NCBI GenBank assembly: GCA_905479565.1
Contig: CAJQMY010000013.1
Span: forward strand, 1-40,215
Length of the DNA: 40,215 bases
Direction: 5' to 3'
Origin: an uncultured Candidatus Nitrosopumilus sp.
Lineage (GTDB): Archaea; Thermoproteota; Nitrososphaeria; Nitrososphaerales; Nitrosopumilaceae
Under the pieces are notes generated by a model that was not told the DNA's origin, did no database searches, and worked only from the letters and a program-made list of their open reading frames with translations. Numbering within the stretch: the stretch's first letter is position 1; every line of letters starts with the position of its first letter. The translations under genes and the position numbers were made by a program. This document shows, in pieces, positions 17,086 to 25,388 of the stretch.

Positions 17086-17985
17086 ATGAATCATGTCGAT
17101 AAATACAATGACATGATGGTAAGTGCTGATCATATGATTGAATTGGCAAATTTTGTAGATGCTGAATTAAAGATTTTGGAAATTAGTTACTATCTTAGTG
17201 AACATTTGGTTCTTCACAATGATAGCATTATCTATGATATTTCATTTGATGCTGAAAAAGACATTTGGATAATTAATGATGTCCCTGAAAAATCTATTTT
17301 TGATAGACATGAAAATCTCTATGTCACTGTGTACAATATGGATGGAACCACACATAGTATGGAATTTACTGATACGAAACAAGGTGATTTCTTTACTCCG
17401 TAGATTACTCCTGTTGATCCTGGATTATACGTTGTTATGCTACAGTACAAGGATTCTAAAGCATCTCAAATTGCCCATGTGGAGGATGGCTTTGACTATG
17501 AATACAGTACTGCTGATTTGAGTATGGTTGATTTGACTCGTGATTTTGAGGAATTGCAATAATTTGCTAAAAAATTTGGCGGTGAAAGTTATTATGAAAA
17601 TCTTATGTTTGCATCAGTAATTAATGAAATTGAGTTTGCATTTAAAGACAAAGATGCAGAGGATGTGGATAACAATCTAAAAGAATTGAAAACTATTATT
17701 GAAAGATATCTCCCAGTGAGATCTCGTGTTGCTGTAGTTGAAGCCATTTATGATGACGACAAATTGATTGTATCTGGCGCAGTTCAAAAAACTCTTGCAT
17801 TTAGAGAAGATTTGTTTGTAGATGTGTATGATCAAAGAGGTAACCTGGTTGAAGAAATTTCATTAAAGGGTAGTTCATCTGGATTGTTTACCGAAGTTAT
17901 TTCACGTGGATTTGATTCTGGTGTATATGTAACTCAGTTATAATATTATGATGTGGTTGTAACCGACTTTTTTAATGTAAAATAA
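17086..17985 (+). pseudogene. Two-domain beta-sandwich protein broken by three in-frame stops
   Basis: One frame runs 300 codons with no indel but is interrupted by TAG at 17401-17403, TAA at 17560-17562 and TAA at 17941-17943, then ends in TAA at 17983-17985. The stretches on either side of the stops are clearly one protein: the end of the first domain (GLYVVMLQYKDSKASQIAHVEDG split at the membrane-proximal strand) matches the end of the second (GVYVTQL-stop-YYDVVVTDFFNVK), so the third stop lies inside a conserved strand where the first repeat has Gln (CAG). Each stop is one substitution from Gln or Glu/Lys codons. No signal peptide is visible. A helical linker separates the domains. Family unknown; resembles thaumarchaeal extracellular beta domains. 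Confidence 0.8.
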
Positions 17986-19200
17986 TTATTTTTTACCTTT
18001 TACTAAATTGAAGAGTTGCCTGACTGCCAATTTTGGATGATGTGTTGCTAGTTTGATCATGTTTGATAAACCAAAATCAGCTTTGATAAAGTCGATAAAT
18101 TCTTCCGGTCTTAATTCTTTGATTATGTCTAGTTCTTTATCCCATTCTTCATCAGTAAGACCAATCCATCTATTTTGAACCTTACTTGCAGAATTAATTT
18201 TTGATTCAATTTCTTTTCTCCAGTTATCTTCATAGGGATAAAGTGATTCTTTGTCTGTGTTTCCTGATTTTATTGCATCTGAGGATACCTTTCCTGCAAT
18301 TCTTCCAAATTTTATGGCATATCTTATACCTTCTAACACTAACGGATTTGCTTGCCCTGCTGAGTCTCCTACTAAAATCAAATTGTTGAAAACTGTTTTT
18401 CTAGATAATCCGTCATTTGGAATTAGTCCATAATGAAATTCAATTTCAGTTAATTTACCTAGTTTCTTTATTGGTCCTAATTTTTTCTCTATGATTTCTT
18501 TGAGTCTTTGAGTGGGGTCTACATTTGATTCTGGTTTTCCGACACCTATGCCAATCCTGACCCTGTCTTTTCCTAATGGGAATATCCATGCATATCCTGC
18601 AGGCGAATATTCTTGTCCTACCATTAGCCACCATGTTTCAGAATCTATATTTTCTACTTTCATTTCGTATTCGGCCCCTGCGCCAAATCTTTTCCATTGT
18701 GATGCAAATCCCATTGCTTTGCAAACTGTTGATGGAAAACCACTGGCATCGATCACAACTTTGGAATGAAATGTTGTTTCTCCATTAGATCCTGTGCCTT
18801 CAACTCCGATGATGTCTCCTTTTTCATTTTTAATTACGTTTTTGATGTTCATTTTTATAAAAATGTCTGTCCCTGCATTTTTTGCTTCATTAGCCAACCA
18901 TCGATATGTTTTCCTTACATCTAATACTGCAGCTCTGGGAATTGTATCGCTAATTGTGACTTCGTTATTGGGAGAACAAAATGAAAAATTCTTAATTGGA
19001 TTAAAACAATCATCTGGAATTCCAAATTCTTTAATATTTTGAATCCATGTTACACCGCTAGTCCTCACAGTTTCTGCAATGGTGTTTTCTTTTTCAAGTA
19101 ATGCTACCTTGATTCCGTTCTTTGCAGCAGCATATGCGGCTGAGGAGCCTGCAGGTCCTCCACCTACAATAACTAAATCATAATGATATTCTTTTGACAA
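17986..19200 (-). CDS. Geranylgeranyl reductase family FAD-dependent oxidoreductase
   Basis: 404 aa. FAD-binding Rossmann motif DLVIVGGGPAGSSAAYAAA at residues 8-26, an acidic strand end LLEKE, and a second conserved flavin segment VVIDASGFPSTVCKAMG near residue 145-162. LILVGDSAGQANPLVLEGIRYAI (about 275-297) is the family's C-terminal FAD motif. In archaea this family includes the reductases that saturate the geranylgeranyl chains of membrane ether lipids; several paralogues usually exist, so the exact substrate is uncertain. It ends immediately after the frame of the broken gene at 17086-17985 on the other strand. Confidence 0.85.
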   Translation of the reverse strand: MSKEYHYDLVIVGGGPAGSSAAYAAAKNGIKVALLEKENTIAETVRTSGVTWIQNIKEFGIPDDCFNPIKNFSFCSPNNEVTISDTIPRAAVLDVRKTYRWLANEAKNAGTDIFIKMNIKNVIKNEKGDIIGVEGTGSNGETTFHSKVVIDASGFPSTVCKAMGFASQWKRFGAGAEYEMKVENIDSETWWLMVGQEYSPAGYAWIFPLGKDRVRIGIGVGKPESNVDPTQRLKEIIEKKLGPIKKLGKLTEIEFHYGLIPNDGLSRKTVFNNLILVGDSAGQANPLVLEGIRYAIKFGRIAGKVSSDAIKSGNTDKESLYPYEDNWRKEIESKINSASKVQNRWIGLTDEEWDKELDIIKELRPEEFIDFIKADFGLSNMIKLATHHPKLAVRQLFNLVKGKK

Positions 19201-19252
19201 TTACTTTAAATGATAAATACCTAGGATATAATTTTGAGGAATGGATATTTTG

Positions 19253-19462
19253 CTATTTTTTTAATACTGGAGTTCCTGTGGTATCGTTTTCTCTTTCTGA
19301 ATCAAAAGTTTCCATATGTGCTGGATCTCTATGCATGAAACTATGTATCTCCCCTTCTGCTTTTCTACAGAATTTTGAATGAATTGTCTCTTCGATTTTT
19401 AACGTAGTTTCGTTTTCATGAAATATGCGTTTACCACAGTCTGGACATGTAAATTCAGGCAT
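19253..19462 (-). CDS. Small zinc-ribbon-like protein, unknown function
   Basis: About 69 aa from the ATG at 19462 (an in-frame start 18 bases upstream would add MIQTRF). It opens MPEFTCPDCGKRIFHEN, one half of a zinc-binding knuckle, and has a later Cys and His residues (HSKFCRK, IHSFMHRDPAH). The remainder is charged. No family recognised. It lies 52 bases upstream of the FAD-oxidoreductase gene on the same strand and may be co-transcribed. Confidence 0.6.
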   Translation of the reverse strand: MPEFTCPDCGKRIFHENETTLKIEETIHSKFCRKAEGEIHSFMHRDPAHMETFDSERENDTTGTPVLKK

Positions 19463-19539
19463 AAATCTCGTCTGTATCAAATCTATTTAGATGTATATCT
19501 GTAGCGTTGCATTCTGGGATTTTTTGGATTATTGGTTGT

Positions 19540-19623
19540 CTATTTTGATATGTTATCTAGGATCTCTAAATGTTTATTATATCTCTGGATTATTTCCACA
19601 CTAAGCTGTTCAAAGTTCTTCAT
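19540..19623 (-). CDS. Very short ORF, doubtful
   Basis: 27 codons beginning MKNFEQLSVEIIQRYNKHLE, amphipathic and helix-like in composition, ending TAG. It sits in the 260-base gap between the VOC gene and the small zinc protein on the same strand. No family recognised; could be chance or a small-protein gene. Confidence 0.2.
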   Translation of the reverse strand: MKNFEQLSVEIIQRYNKHLEILDNISK

Positions 19624-19739
19624 TTTGGTTCAAATTTTCTGATTGTAAATCCCCGTGGAAATATAGGTGGAAAACAACCCATCTGACTGTAATTTGTGCT
19701 AAAACACACTTTATTCAACAAATAAAAAAAGAAGGTCTA

Positions 19740-20210
19740 TTACGAACCGTGTTGCTTTGACATATATTCTTCAGCAGCCTCGTGCATTTCTTCAGGAGAT
19801 AGGTCTTTCTTGTGAGTTGATACCATCCACGAATGTCCAAATGGATCGATGACGCTTCCGCATCTGTTTCCCCAAAATGCATCCATTATTGGCATTGCAG
19901 GTTTGGCACCTGCTTGCACTGCCTGATTGTAGACCTTGTCTGAATCCTCCACGTACAGATGAATTATAGTAGAAGTGCCACCTATCGTGGTGGGAGCAGT
20001 ACACCCCATCTGTGGAAATTCATCGGACATCATTACAAAAGAGTCGCCAATCTGAATCATGGCGTGCATTGTTTTGCCATCAGGTGTTGGCATTTGATAA
20101 ATTTCTTTTGCGTCAAATGCCTTTTTGTAAAACTCTATCGCTTCCTTGGAATTGCTTAGAACAATTGACGGAGTCACAGTGTGAAATCCGTCAGGTATTG
20201 ATTTTGTCAT
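19740..20210 (-). CDS. VOC family protein, PhnB/glyoxalase-like
   Basis: About 156 aa from the ATG at 20210; the frame is open further upstream (ATG 20231, TTG 20252), but the text from MTKSIPDGFHTVTPSIVL matches how PhnB-type proteins begin, and a TTTTAACA element lies about 30 bases upstream. Features: KEAIEFYKKAFDAKEI, then MIQIGDSFVMMSDEFP, GGTSTIIHLYVEDSDKVY and the closing GSVIDPFGHSWMVSTH. These are two beta-alpha-beta-beta-beta modules of the vicinal oxygen chelate fold. Specific reaction unknown. Codon use here is less AT-extreme than in neighbouring genes. Confidence 0.85.
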   Translation of the reverse strand: MTKSIPDGFHTVTPSIVLSNSKEAIEFYKKAFDAKEIYQMPTPDGKTMHAMIQIGDSFVMMSDEFPQMGCTAPTTIGGTSTIIHLYVEDSDKVYNQAVQAGAKPAMPIMDAFWGNRCGSVIDPFGHSWMVSTHKKDLSPEEMHEAAEEYMSKQHGS

Positions 20211-20269
20211 AAATGAAAATGCATTGTACATGTTAAAAGATTTTTTACTCAATTGAATGTAAATTGGTC

Positions 20270-20833
20270 ATGGGATTATTTGATACCGTGAAGGGAGTGG
20301 AGCAATATATCAAGATGGCAGAAGGCTATGACGGTACAGAACTAATTAAGATTTTACACAAACACTTGCCTGAAAACTCAACTGTATTGGAGATTGGGAT
20401 TGGACCTGGAAAGGACATGGATATACTAAAGAAATCATATGCAGTGACAGGATCAGATCGTTCTCGAGTTTTTCTGGACAAATACAAGGAAACACATCAA
20501 GATACAGATTTACTATTACTTGATGCTGTGACTATGGAGACAGACAGAACGTTTGACTGTATCTACTCTAACAAAGTATTACATCATCTGACTAAAGAAA
20601 ATTTGAAGAAATCTTTTCAGAGACAAAAAGAAATGTTGAATCAAGACGGAATTTTGTTTCATTCCTTCTGGAAAGGAAATAAAGTCGAAGAAATGGGAGG
20701 CCTACTTTTTATATATTATGAGATGACAGATTTGAAGAAAATAACGGAATCTAATTTTGATATATTGGAGATGAAAACATATACAGAAGTGGAAAAAAAT
20801 GACTCCATTTATGTTGTTTTGAAAACTAAATGA
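20270..20833 (+). CDS. Class I SAM-dependent methyltransferase
   Basis: About 187 aa from the ATG at 20270; a TTG six bases earlier is also in frame. Motif I VLEIGIGPGKDMDIL (about residues 38-52), an acidic post-I VTGSDRSRVFL, then DAVTMETDRTFDCIYSNKVLHHLT (about 83-106) that covers motif II. The C-terminus has a short LFHSFWKGNK and FDILEMKTY. A compact member with no added domain. It is divergent from the VOC gene, 59 bases apart, so the two may share a regulatory region. Confidence 0.82.
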   Translation: MGLFDTVKGVEQYIKMAEGYDGTELIKILHKHLPENSTVLEIGIGPGKDMDILKKSYAVTGSDRSRVFLDKYKETHQDTDLLLLDAVTMETDRTFDCIYSNKVLHHLTKENLKKSFQRQKEMLNQDGILFHSFWKGNKVEEMGGLLFIYYEMTDLKKITESNFDILEMKTYTEVEKNDSIYVVLKTK

Positions 20834-20864
20834 CAATTAGGTCCACATAAAATAAAAAAATCAA

Positions 20865-20872
20865 TTATAAAC
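20865..20872 (+). promoter_or_regulatory. TATA element for a leaderless start
   Basis: TTATAAAC lies 22-29 bases before the ATG at 20894, the normal spacing from TATA to transcription start in archaea, so the small protein gene is probably transcribed without a leader. Confidence 0.5.
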
Positions 20873-20893
20873 GCGAACTTTCACGTTAATTTC

Positions 20894-21217
20894 ATGCGTA
20901 AGGAATTTGTAATACAAAGAATCGATGCATCTCCTGATGGTGCCCCATACGTGATAGTCTCGCTGACATCCTCCAAAGATCTTAAAGAGGGAATACAACC
21001 TCAATCCCAGTTTGATCCTTCGAAGATGATGGACCCTGCTAAAATGGGAGATATGGTAAAGGATCTAAACAAGATGCTTTCAGGTATGGGTGGAATGATG
21101 TCTGGTAGTAGAGGTACATCGCTGAAGATTGATATGCACGAATACAAGGAGATGAATCTTTCTGTAGGTGACAAGGTCTATCTTGATCTTACCAAAGATG
21201 AAAACACGGGTGTTTAA
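20894..21217 (+). CDS. Small Met/Gly-rich protein of unknown function
   Basis: 107 aa. Residues 1-30 (MRKEFVIQRIDASPDGAPYVIVSL) and 80-103 (INMLSV...GDKVYLDL-like strands) look like a small beta-barrel split by a central loop of about 45 residues that is rich in Met, Asp, Lys and Gly (MMDPAKMGDMVKDLNKM, then SGMGGMMSG). The loop could be a flexible helix or an interaction segment. No family recognised. A hairpin (21224-21253) lies directly after the stop and may end the transcript. Confidence 0.7.
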   Translation: MRKEFVIQRIDASPDGAPYVIVSLTSSKDLKEGIQPQSQFDPSKMMDPAKMGDMVKDLNKMLSGMGGMMSGSRGTSLKIDMHEYKEMNLSVGDKVYLDLTKDENTGV

Positions 21218-21223
21218 GTTAGC

Positions 21224-21253
21224 ACGTCCACGCGAAATAAAAATAATGGACGT
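21224..21253 (+). terminator. Inverted repeat after the small-protein gene
   Basis: ACGTCCA and TGGACGT form a perfect 7-bp stem with a 16-base AT-rich loop, starting 7 bases after the stop codon; the stem extends with one mismatch to GCACGTCCA/TGGACGTAC. There is no T-run after it, so it may be a terminator-like or mRNA-stabilising hairpin, or an operator for the next gene. Confidence 0.35.
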
Positions 21254-21416
21254 ACTGATATTTCATGATTTAAAGTATCGTTTAAGTTAAAAAATGAAAT
21301 TGTTTCAAATTAGAAAGTTTGTTCATAGTATAAAGATCTTTTCTTAAATTTTACAAACAGGTTCAATTTCGTGTAGATCTGAATCTTTTATGTAGATAAA
21401 AAATTTCAGACATGGT

Positions 21417-21983
21417 ATGAATAAGGACTTGGAACAGCTTCCAGATAATCTCCCCCAACCACGTAATGATGAAAAATTTGATCATTTAGTTGGAATTACA
21501 ATTCCTAGCATTACTCTGACATCTACAGAAGGGGTGACAGATGTTTCTAAAATAGATGCTAGGTACATTGTTCTGTATTTTTTTCCAATGATGTCTGTTC
21601 CCGAAAAAGCATTACCATTGGGCTGGAATGGTATTCCAGGTGCACGTGGATGCACTCCTCAAAATATTAAAATTAATGAACACATTGAGGATTTACAAGA
21701 ATATGGTGTCAGAGTTTGTGGTATTTCGACTCAATCTGTTGATGAATTAACAGAGCTATCATTATTGAGAAAATTATCTCAACAGTTAATTTCGGATAGT
21801 AGTTTAAAATTTCAAGAGAAGCTGCAGATCCCAACATTTCGTGTTGAAAACAAGACAATGTACAAACGATTGACATTGATTGTAAAAAATTCCAAAATTG
21901 TCAGGGTGTTTTATCCAATATTTCCTCCAGACAAACATATTTTTGAGATTTTAGAATGGTTTGAAACTAATTCTAAGAGTTAG
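21417..21983 (+). CDS. Redoxin/peroxiredoxin-like protein (AhpC/TSA type)
   Basis: 188 aa. Thioredoxin-like fold of the AhpC/TSA superfamily: ITIPSITLTSTEGVTDVS, YIVLYFFPMMSVP, GIPGARGCTPQN and VCGISTQSVDELTEL. In related redoxins the catalytic Cys is in the segment GARGCTPQ (about residue 79 here); a second Cys (RVCGIS) is near residue 101. It therefore probably reduces peroxides or disulfides. The N-terminus before the fold (20 residues) is polar. It stands alone between gaps of about 200 and 160 bases. Confidence 0.8.
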   Translation: MNKDLEQLPDNLPQPRNDEKFDHLVGITIPSITLTSTEGVTDVSKIDARYIVLYFFPMMSVPEKALPLGWNGIPGARGCTPQNIKINEHIEDLQEYGVRVCGISTQSVDELTELSLLRKLSQQLISDSSLKFQEKLQIPTFRVENKTMYKRLTLIVKNSKIVRVFYPIFPPDKHIFEILEWFETNSKS

Positions 21984-22153
21984 TAACTGATTTAGATTAA
22001 AATTCGCGAGGATTTTTCGTGTTCTATGACTAATATTGTCTATGATGTCTTAATGAGAGACTGCTGTCACGTGTTTATTTGGATGTTTCATATTCTTATC
22101 TAGTAATTCATTTTCAACCCAAGCTTTAGATGTTTATTCATTTAATGTTAATC

Positions 22154-22270
22154 ATGGATGAATCTGATATTGGATCATTTTTCATGTGGTTTGCCATTAC
22201 TGGAGTAATTATGCTAGTTACTGGATTTAGCTATAGAGCATATTCTAAAAAGAAAAAACCTCTCCCTTGA
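22154..22270 (+). CDS. Small single-span membrane protein
   Basis: 38 aa from ATG at 22154 (an ATG nine bases upstream is also in frame). An acidic start MDESDIGSFFMWF leads into one membrane helix (about residues 9-26) and a strongly basic tail SKKKKPLP. The positive tail predicts a cytoplasmic C-terminus. No family recognised; acceptance as a gene rests on its membrane-protein-like composition and lack of any other candidate there. Confidence 0.5.
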   Translation: MDESDIGSFFMWFAITGVIMLVTGFSYRAYSKKKKPLP

Positions 22271-22432
22271 AATCGTTTTAAAATCTGATGTTGTCTTTCT
22301 GAATCTGTTTTACCGCCACCTGCATTCAAAATAGTCCTGTGACAATTGTAACTTTTTCATTTAGTCGCGTAATCTTACACTCTAATCATAGTTCATAATT
22401 CTTGTTGAATTTTAATCGTATTTTGATAGTCT

Positions 22433-23305
22433 TTATTCATTAATTTTTTTAATATATTCTATAATTCCTGTATAGTCAATGTCGCCAAATCCTTCTTTAA
22501 TTGCATTTTCATAAACCTCTTCTGCTTTGTTGATCATAGGAAGTTCTACCCCAAGTGATTTTGTAGCATTTGTAATGGTGGTGATGTCTTTTTTTAGATT
22601 TGAAAGTGTGAATGTTGTATCATACTTACCTTCTATCATTTTGTATGCTTTTTTCTCACTCATTCCTGTTTTAAAATAAGTAGAGTTTAAAATTTCTAGA
22701 AATATTTTAGGATCTGCATCTAATTTTTTTACAAGCATGATTCCTTCAGATAATGCCATAGCTAACATTGTGATTTGAAGATTCATAGCTAATTTTATGG
22801 AATTAGCCACCCCGCTTTCTCCTAGGAAAAATACTTTGTTTGATACGGTGTTAAGCACTTCTTTACATCTATCAAAACCTTCTCTGTTTCCTGATGCCAT
22901 CATGACTAAATCACCTGTTATTGCCACATTTGGTCCTCCCATTACTGGAATGTCTAGTTTAGTTATTCCAGAATCCAAAAATTGTTTTGAAATGTTTTTT
23001 GATTCTGAAGGATCGATGGTGCTCATATCTGCAACAATTAGTTTTTCATGGTTTCCATTTGCAATTCCATTGTTATCAAACGAAACCTGTTTTACTGCAT
23101 CCGCATCTTTTACTACTATAATTACTAATTCTGAATTTTCTGCAACTTTTTTTGGAGATTCAACAATGGTTGCTCCTTTTTCTTTTAATTCTGTTGTTTT
23201 TTCTTTTGTTCTATTGTATGCTGTCACTTCATAACCTGAATCCACTAAATGTAATGCCACCGCATTACCTAGCATCCCTAATCCTATGATGCCTATTTTT
23301 TTCAT
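22433..23305 (-). CDS. NAD(P)-dependent beta-hydroxyacid dehydrogenase family protein
   Basis: 290 aa. Rossmann motif IGIIGLGMLGNAVALHLVDSG at the N-terminus, an NRTKEK after the second strand (NADP preference), the substrate-binding DIPVMGGPNVAITGDL near residues 118-133, and the catalytic Lys segment GVANSIKLAMNLQ near residues 160-172. Domain order and length match 3-hydroxyisobutyrate dehydrogenase and related glyoxylate/succinic-semialdehyde reductases. Which acid it acts on cannot be told. The next gene upstream on the same strand ends 24 bases away, so they may form one transcript. Confidence 0.9.
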   Translation of the reverse strand: MKKIGIIGLGMLGNAVALHLVDSGYEVTAYNRTKEKTTELKEKGATIVESPKKVAENSELVIIVVKDADAVKQVSFDNNGIANGNHEKLIVADMSTIDPSESKNISKQFLDSGITKLDIPVMGGPNVAITGDLVMMASGNREGFDRCKEVLNTVSNKVFFLGESGVANSIKLAMNLQITMLAMALSEGIMLVKKLDADPKIFLEILNSTYFKTGMSEKKAYKMIEGKYDTTFTLSNLKKDITTITNATKSLGVELPMINKAEEVYENAIKEGFGDIDYTGIIEYIKKINE

Positions 23306-23329
23306 TTGTCTTCTCCTTGCATGCTTTCA

Positions 23330-23716
23330 CTAGTGTCTCTCTTCATTTTGAATCTCCCAGTGTTTATTTCTGAATCTTGACGCTACAAATTCTAATTGGC
23401 CTATTGTTTTGTCTCCTTTTTTGACTTTAGCAAAATCGAATTTTTTCATTTTAATAATTTTTTCTTTTGGTTTATATCCTCCTTCGATGACTTTTACTTT
23501 GAATCTTTTACTTGCTTTGATAATCATCCTTCTTACATTTTGAACATCGCCAATCCATGAAAACATTTCAAACTCTCCAAAATTTTCTGTAGATAAGTTA
23601 TAGCCGTACAACCTTGCTTCTAGTTTGATAGATTGGGATTTGGCCTGTTCATTTAACCATGTGACAACTTCTTCTCCGTGTCCTTTTTCTACTCCAAATG
23701 TTTCTGAATCTGCCAT
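23330..23716 (-). CDS. Conserved-looking hypothetical protein
   Basis: 128 aa, one domain, no signal peptide or membrane span. Notable segments: GHGEEVVTWLNEQAKSQSIKLEARLYGYNL, then MFSWIGDVQNVRRMIIKASKRFKVKVIEGGY and a Lys-rich middle KEKIIKMKKFDF. The net charge is basic. I do not recognise the family. It lies 24 bases upstream of the hydroxyacid dehydrogenase gene on the same strand, which suggests co-transcription. Confidence 0.65.
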   Translation of the reverse strand: MADSETFGVEKGHGEEVVTWLNEQAKSQSIKLEARLYGYNLSTENFGEFEMFSWIGDVQNVRRMIIKASKRFKVKVIEGGYKPKEKIIKMKKFDFAKVKKGDKTIGQLEFVASRFRNKHWEIQNEERH

Positions 23717-23799
23717 GTAATTATCTTCACAATATTAAACCATAATAATCATTTTCAAATCCTTGTTAAACTAAAATATAGATTCAATTATGATATTTT

Positions 23800-24171
23800 A
23801 TGCTCACAATTGACTGCAAAGATGTTGTATCTGTTAAGAATGATTTACTTGTGTATGTGGCAGATCAAGTGGCCGCAATTCCTACTTTGAAAAATCACCA
23901 GTTTACGCTGTCATCTTTCGATGATGATGAAATTATTGATATTACTGCGGTAATTTCTGCGATAAAGGAATTTTTAGATTCTATAGATGAAGGAAGAAAT
24001 TTTGCTGTAATTTCAAACAATGATGTCATAAACATCACATCCATTTCTGGAAAAATAATTGAAAATACTGCACCTCAGTCTGAACATGAGCTGTTTTCAT
24101 GCACTCATTGTGGGTATGTAACACAATATCAAGTTGAATTGAATGTTCACATGAGAATTCACTATATCTGA
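23800..24171 (+). CDS. Protein with a C-terminal single C2H2 zinc finger
   Basis: 123 aa. The first 95 residues are an acidic alpha/beta domain (MLTIDCKDVVSVKN ... FDDDEIIDITAVISAIKEF) that I do not recognise. The C-terminal 26 residues form one classical zinc finger: CTHCGYVTQYQVELNVHMRIH, with the spacing C-x2-C-x12-H-x3-H. Archaeal zinc fingers of this kind are usually single and part of small DNA- or protein-binding factors. It is divergent from the 23330-23716 gene. The related 24508 gene is downstream on the same strand. Confidence 0.7.
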   Translation: MLTIDCKDVVSVKNDLLVYVADQVAAIPTLKNHQFTLSSFDDDEIIDITAVISAIKEFLDSIDEGRNFAVISNNDVINITSISGKIIENTAPQSEHELFSCTHCGYVTQYQVELNVHMRIHYI

Positions 24172-24507
24172 TTATTTTTAATTTTTTCTAACATCAAATT
24201 GTTTTTAGTAATTGATATTCCATAACCTTTGAAAAATTATGGCGTGATTTTTTTGTGATATTCTAAAATCTAATTATTTGTGACTTTGAAATTTATTATG
24301 TTTCCTCAATGCATTCTATCTTTCGAAAATATCATGAATTATAATTTTATGTTGATTTTGTTTTACAAAGCACCTTACAGAATCTCTTAAAATTTCAAGT
24401 GTCATGATCAAAATTCTGTATCTATTTTATCCATTATTTTTATCGCATGTTGATTCTCAACAGGATCTTTATAAGCACTAATAATTCAAAGTGTTTGTGA
24501 ATCGTCC
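24172..24507. other. AT-rich gap upstream of the small zinc-finger gene
   Basis: About 335 bases without a credible gene. The only clear element is TTTATAAG at 24468-24475, which with a start site about 25 bases on would give a short leader for the gene starting at 24508. No RNA gene seen. Confidence 0.45.
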
Positions 24508-24693
24508 TTGAAGAATAATGTGCCCAAAATTTACTGTGAAAAATGTGATCTGGTTTTAGAATCTCGTGAAAAATTTGATAAGCATCTTGAAAGTCATTCT
24601 TCTGGAATTGCATGTGAGGTATGTCCAATTGACACTGTTATTGCAAAATTTGTAAACTTGTTCAAAAGAAGGTCTTCACGTAATTTGGAATAA
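24508..24693 (+). CDS. Small C2H2-type zinc-finger protein
   Basis: 61 aa. A zinc finger opens the protein: YCEKCDLVLESREKFDKHLESH, with C-x2-C-x12-H-x3-H. A CEVC pair follows and the tail is basic (FKRRSSRN). The start is TTG at 24508, with GTG at 24520 as an alternative; a TATA element (24468-24475) sits about 35 bases upstream. A second, longer single-finger protein lies at 23800. Function is unknown, likely nucleic-acid binding. Confidence 0.6.
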   Translation: MKNNVPKIYCEKCDLVLESREKFDKHLESHSSGIACEVCPIDTVIAKFVNLFKRRSSRNLE

Positions 24694-24725
24694 GTTTTTT
24701 TAACCAATAGTCTCTGTTTTGAAAC

Positions 24726-25388
24726 ATGAATAAAACGGGCGTAATTATAGGTATCATAGTTATTGCAATTATTGCCGGTGTTGCTGTATCGTTACCTGCA
24801 TCATCTTCTGAAACTGTTAATCTAGATATGGGCAGGACTCATGGGACAATCTCTACTGCAATGGGTTCTCCAATACTGGGTGACCCTGCGGCACCAATTA
24901 CCATTGTTGAATTCGGTGACTATCAATGTCATCAGTGTTACAATTGGTTTCACAATACAAAACCTGCAATAGTTGAAGATTATATTGAAACTGGAAAAGC
25001 AAATCTGGTATTTGTTGATTTGGCCTTCTTAGGACGTGATTCACCAATAGCTGCTCAGGCATCTTATTGTGCAGAAGATCAAGAAATGTATTGGGAATAT
25101 CATAACACGCTTTACGATTTTCAAGAGTCTAAAATTGATGGTGGCTGGGCAAATTCTGAAAGACTAAAAGCATTTGCATCCAGTTTAGGACTTGATATGG
25201 ATTTGTTTAACAGTTGTCTTGATTCTGAGAAATACTCTAAGCGTATACAATACAACGTTCAACAAGCAAGAGATCATGGTGTACGAGGAACTCCTGGATT
25301 CTTTATTGTTGGACCTGATGGACAAGAGCAACTTGGTGGTGCTCAACCCTTCTCTGTGTTCAAACAAGTATTGGATCAGATGGCCTAG
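24726..25388 (+). CDS. DsbA-like thiol-disulfide oxidoreductase
   Basis: 220 aa. An N-terminal membrane anchor or signal (residues 5-22, VIIGIIVIAIIAGVAVSL) precedes a thioredoxin fold with a DsbA-type helical insert. The active site is FGDYQCHQCYNWF (CHQC, about residues 67-70), and the cis-Pro loop is RGTPGFFIV near the C-terminus. Such proteins form or rearrange disulfides in extracytoplasmic proteins. It precedes the membrane protein at 25389 with no gap (stop TAG followed directly by ATG), a strong sign of one transcript and a joint function. Confidence 0.92.
   Translation: MNKTGVIIGIIVIAIIAGVAVSLPASSSETVNLDMGRTHGTISTAMGSPILGDPAAPITIVEFGDYQCHQCYNWFHNTKPAIVEDYIETGKANLVFVDLAFLGRDSPIAAQASYCAEDQEMYWEYHNTLYDFQESKIDGGWANSERLKAFASSLGLDMDLFNSCLDSEKYSKRIQYNVQQARDHGVRGTPGFFIVGPDGQEQLGGAQPFSVFKQVLDQMA

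Noticed and set aside
17401-17562. Pyrrolysine or other single stop-codon reassignment
   Set aside because: Both TAG and TAA interrupt the same frame, and real genes here end in both, so no single reassignment would make it readable.
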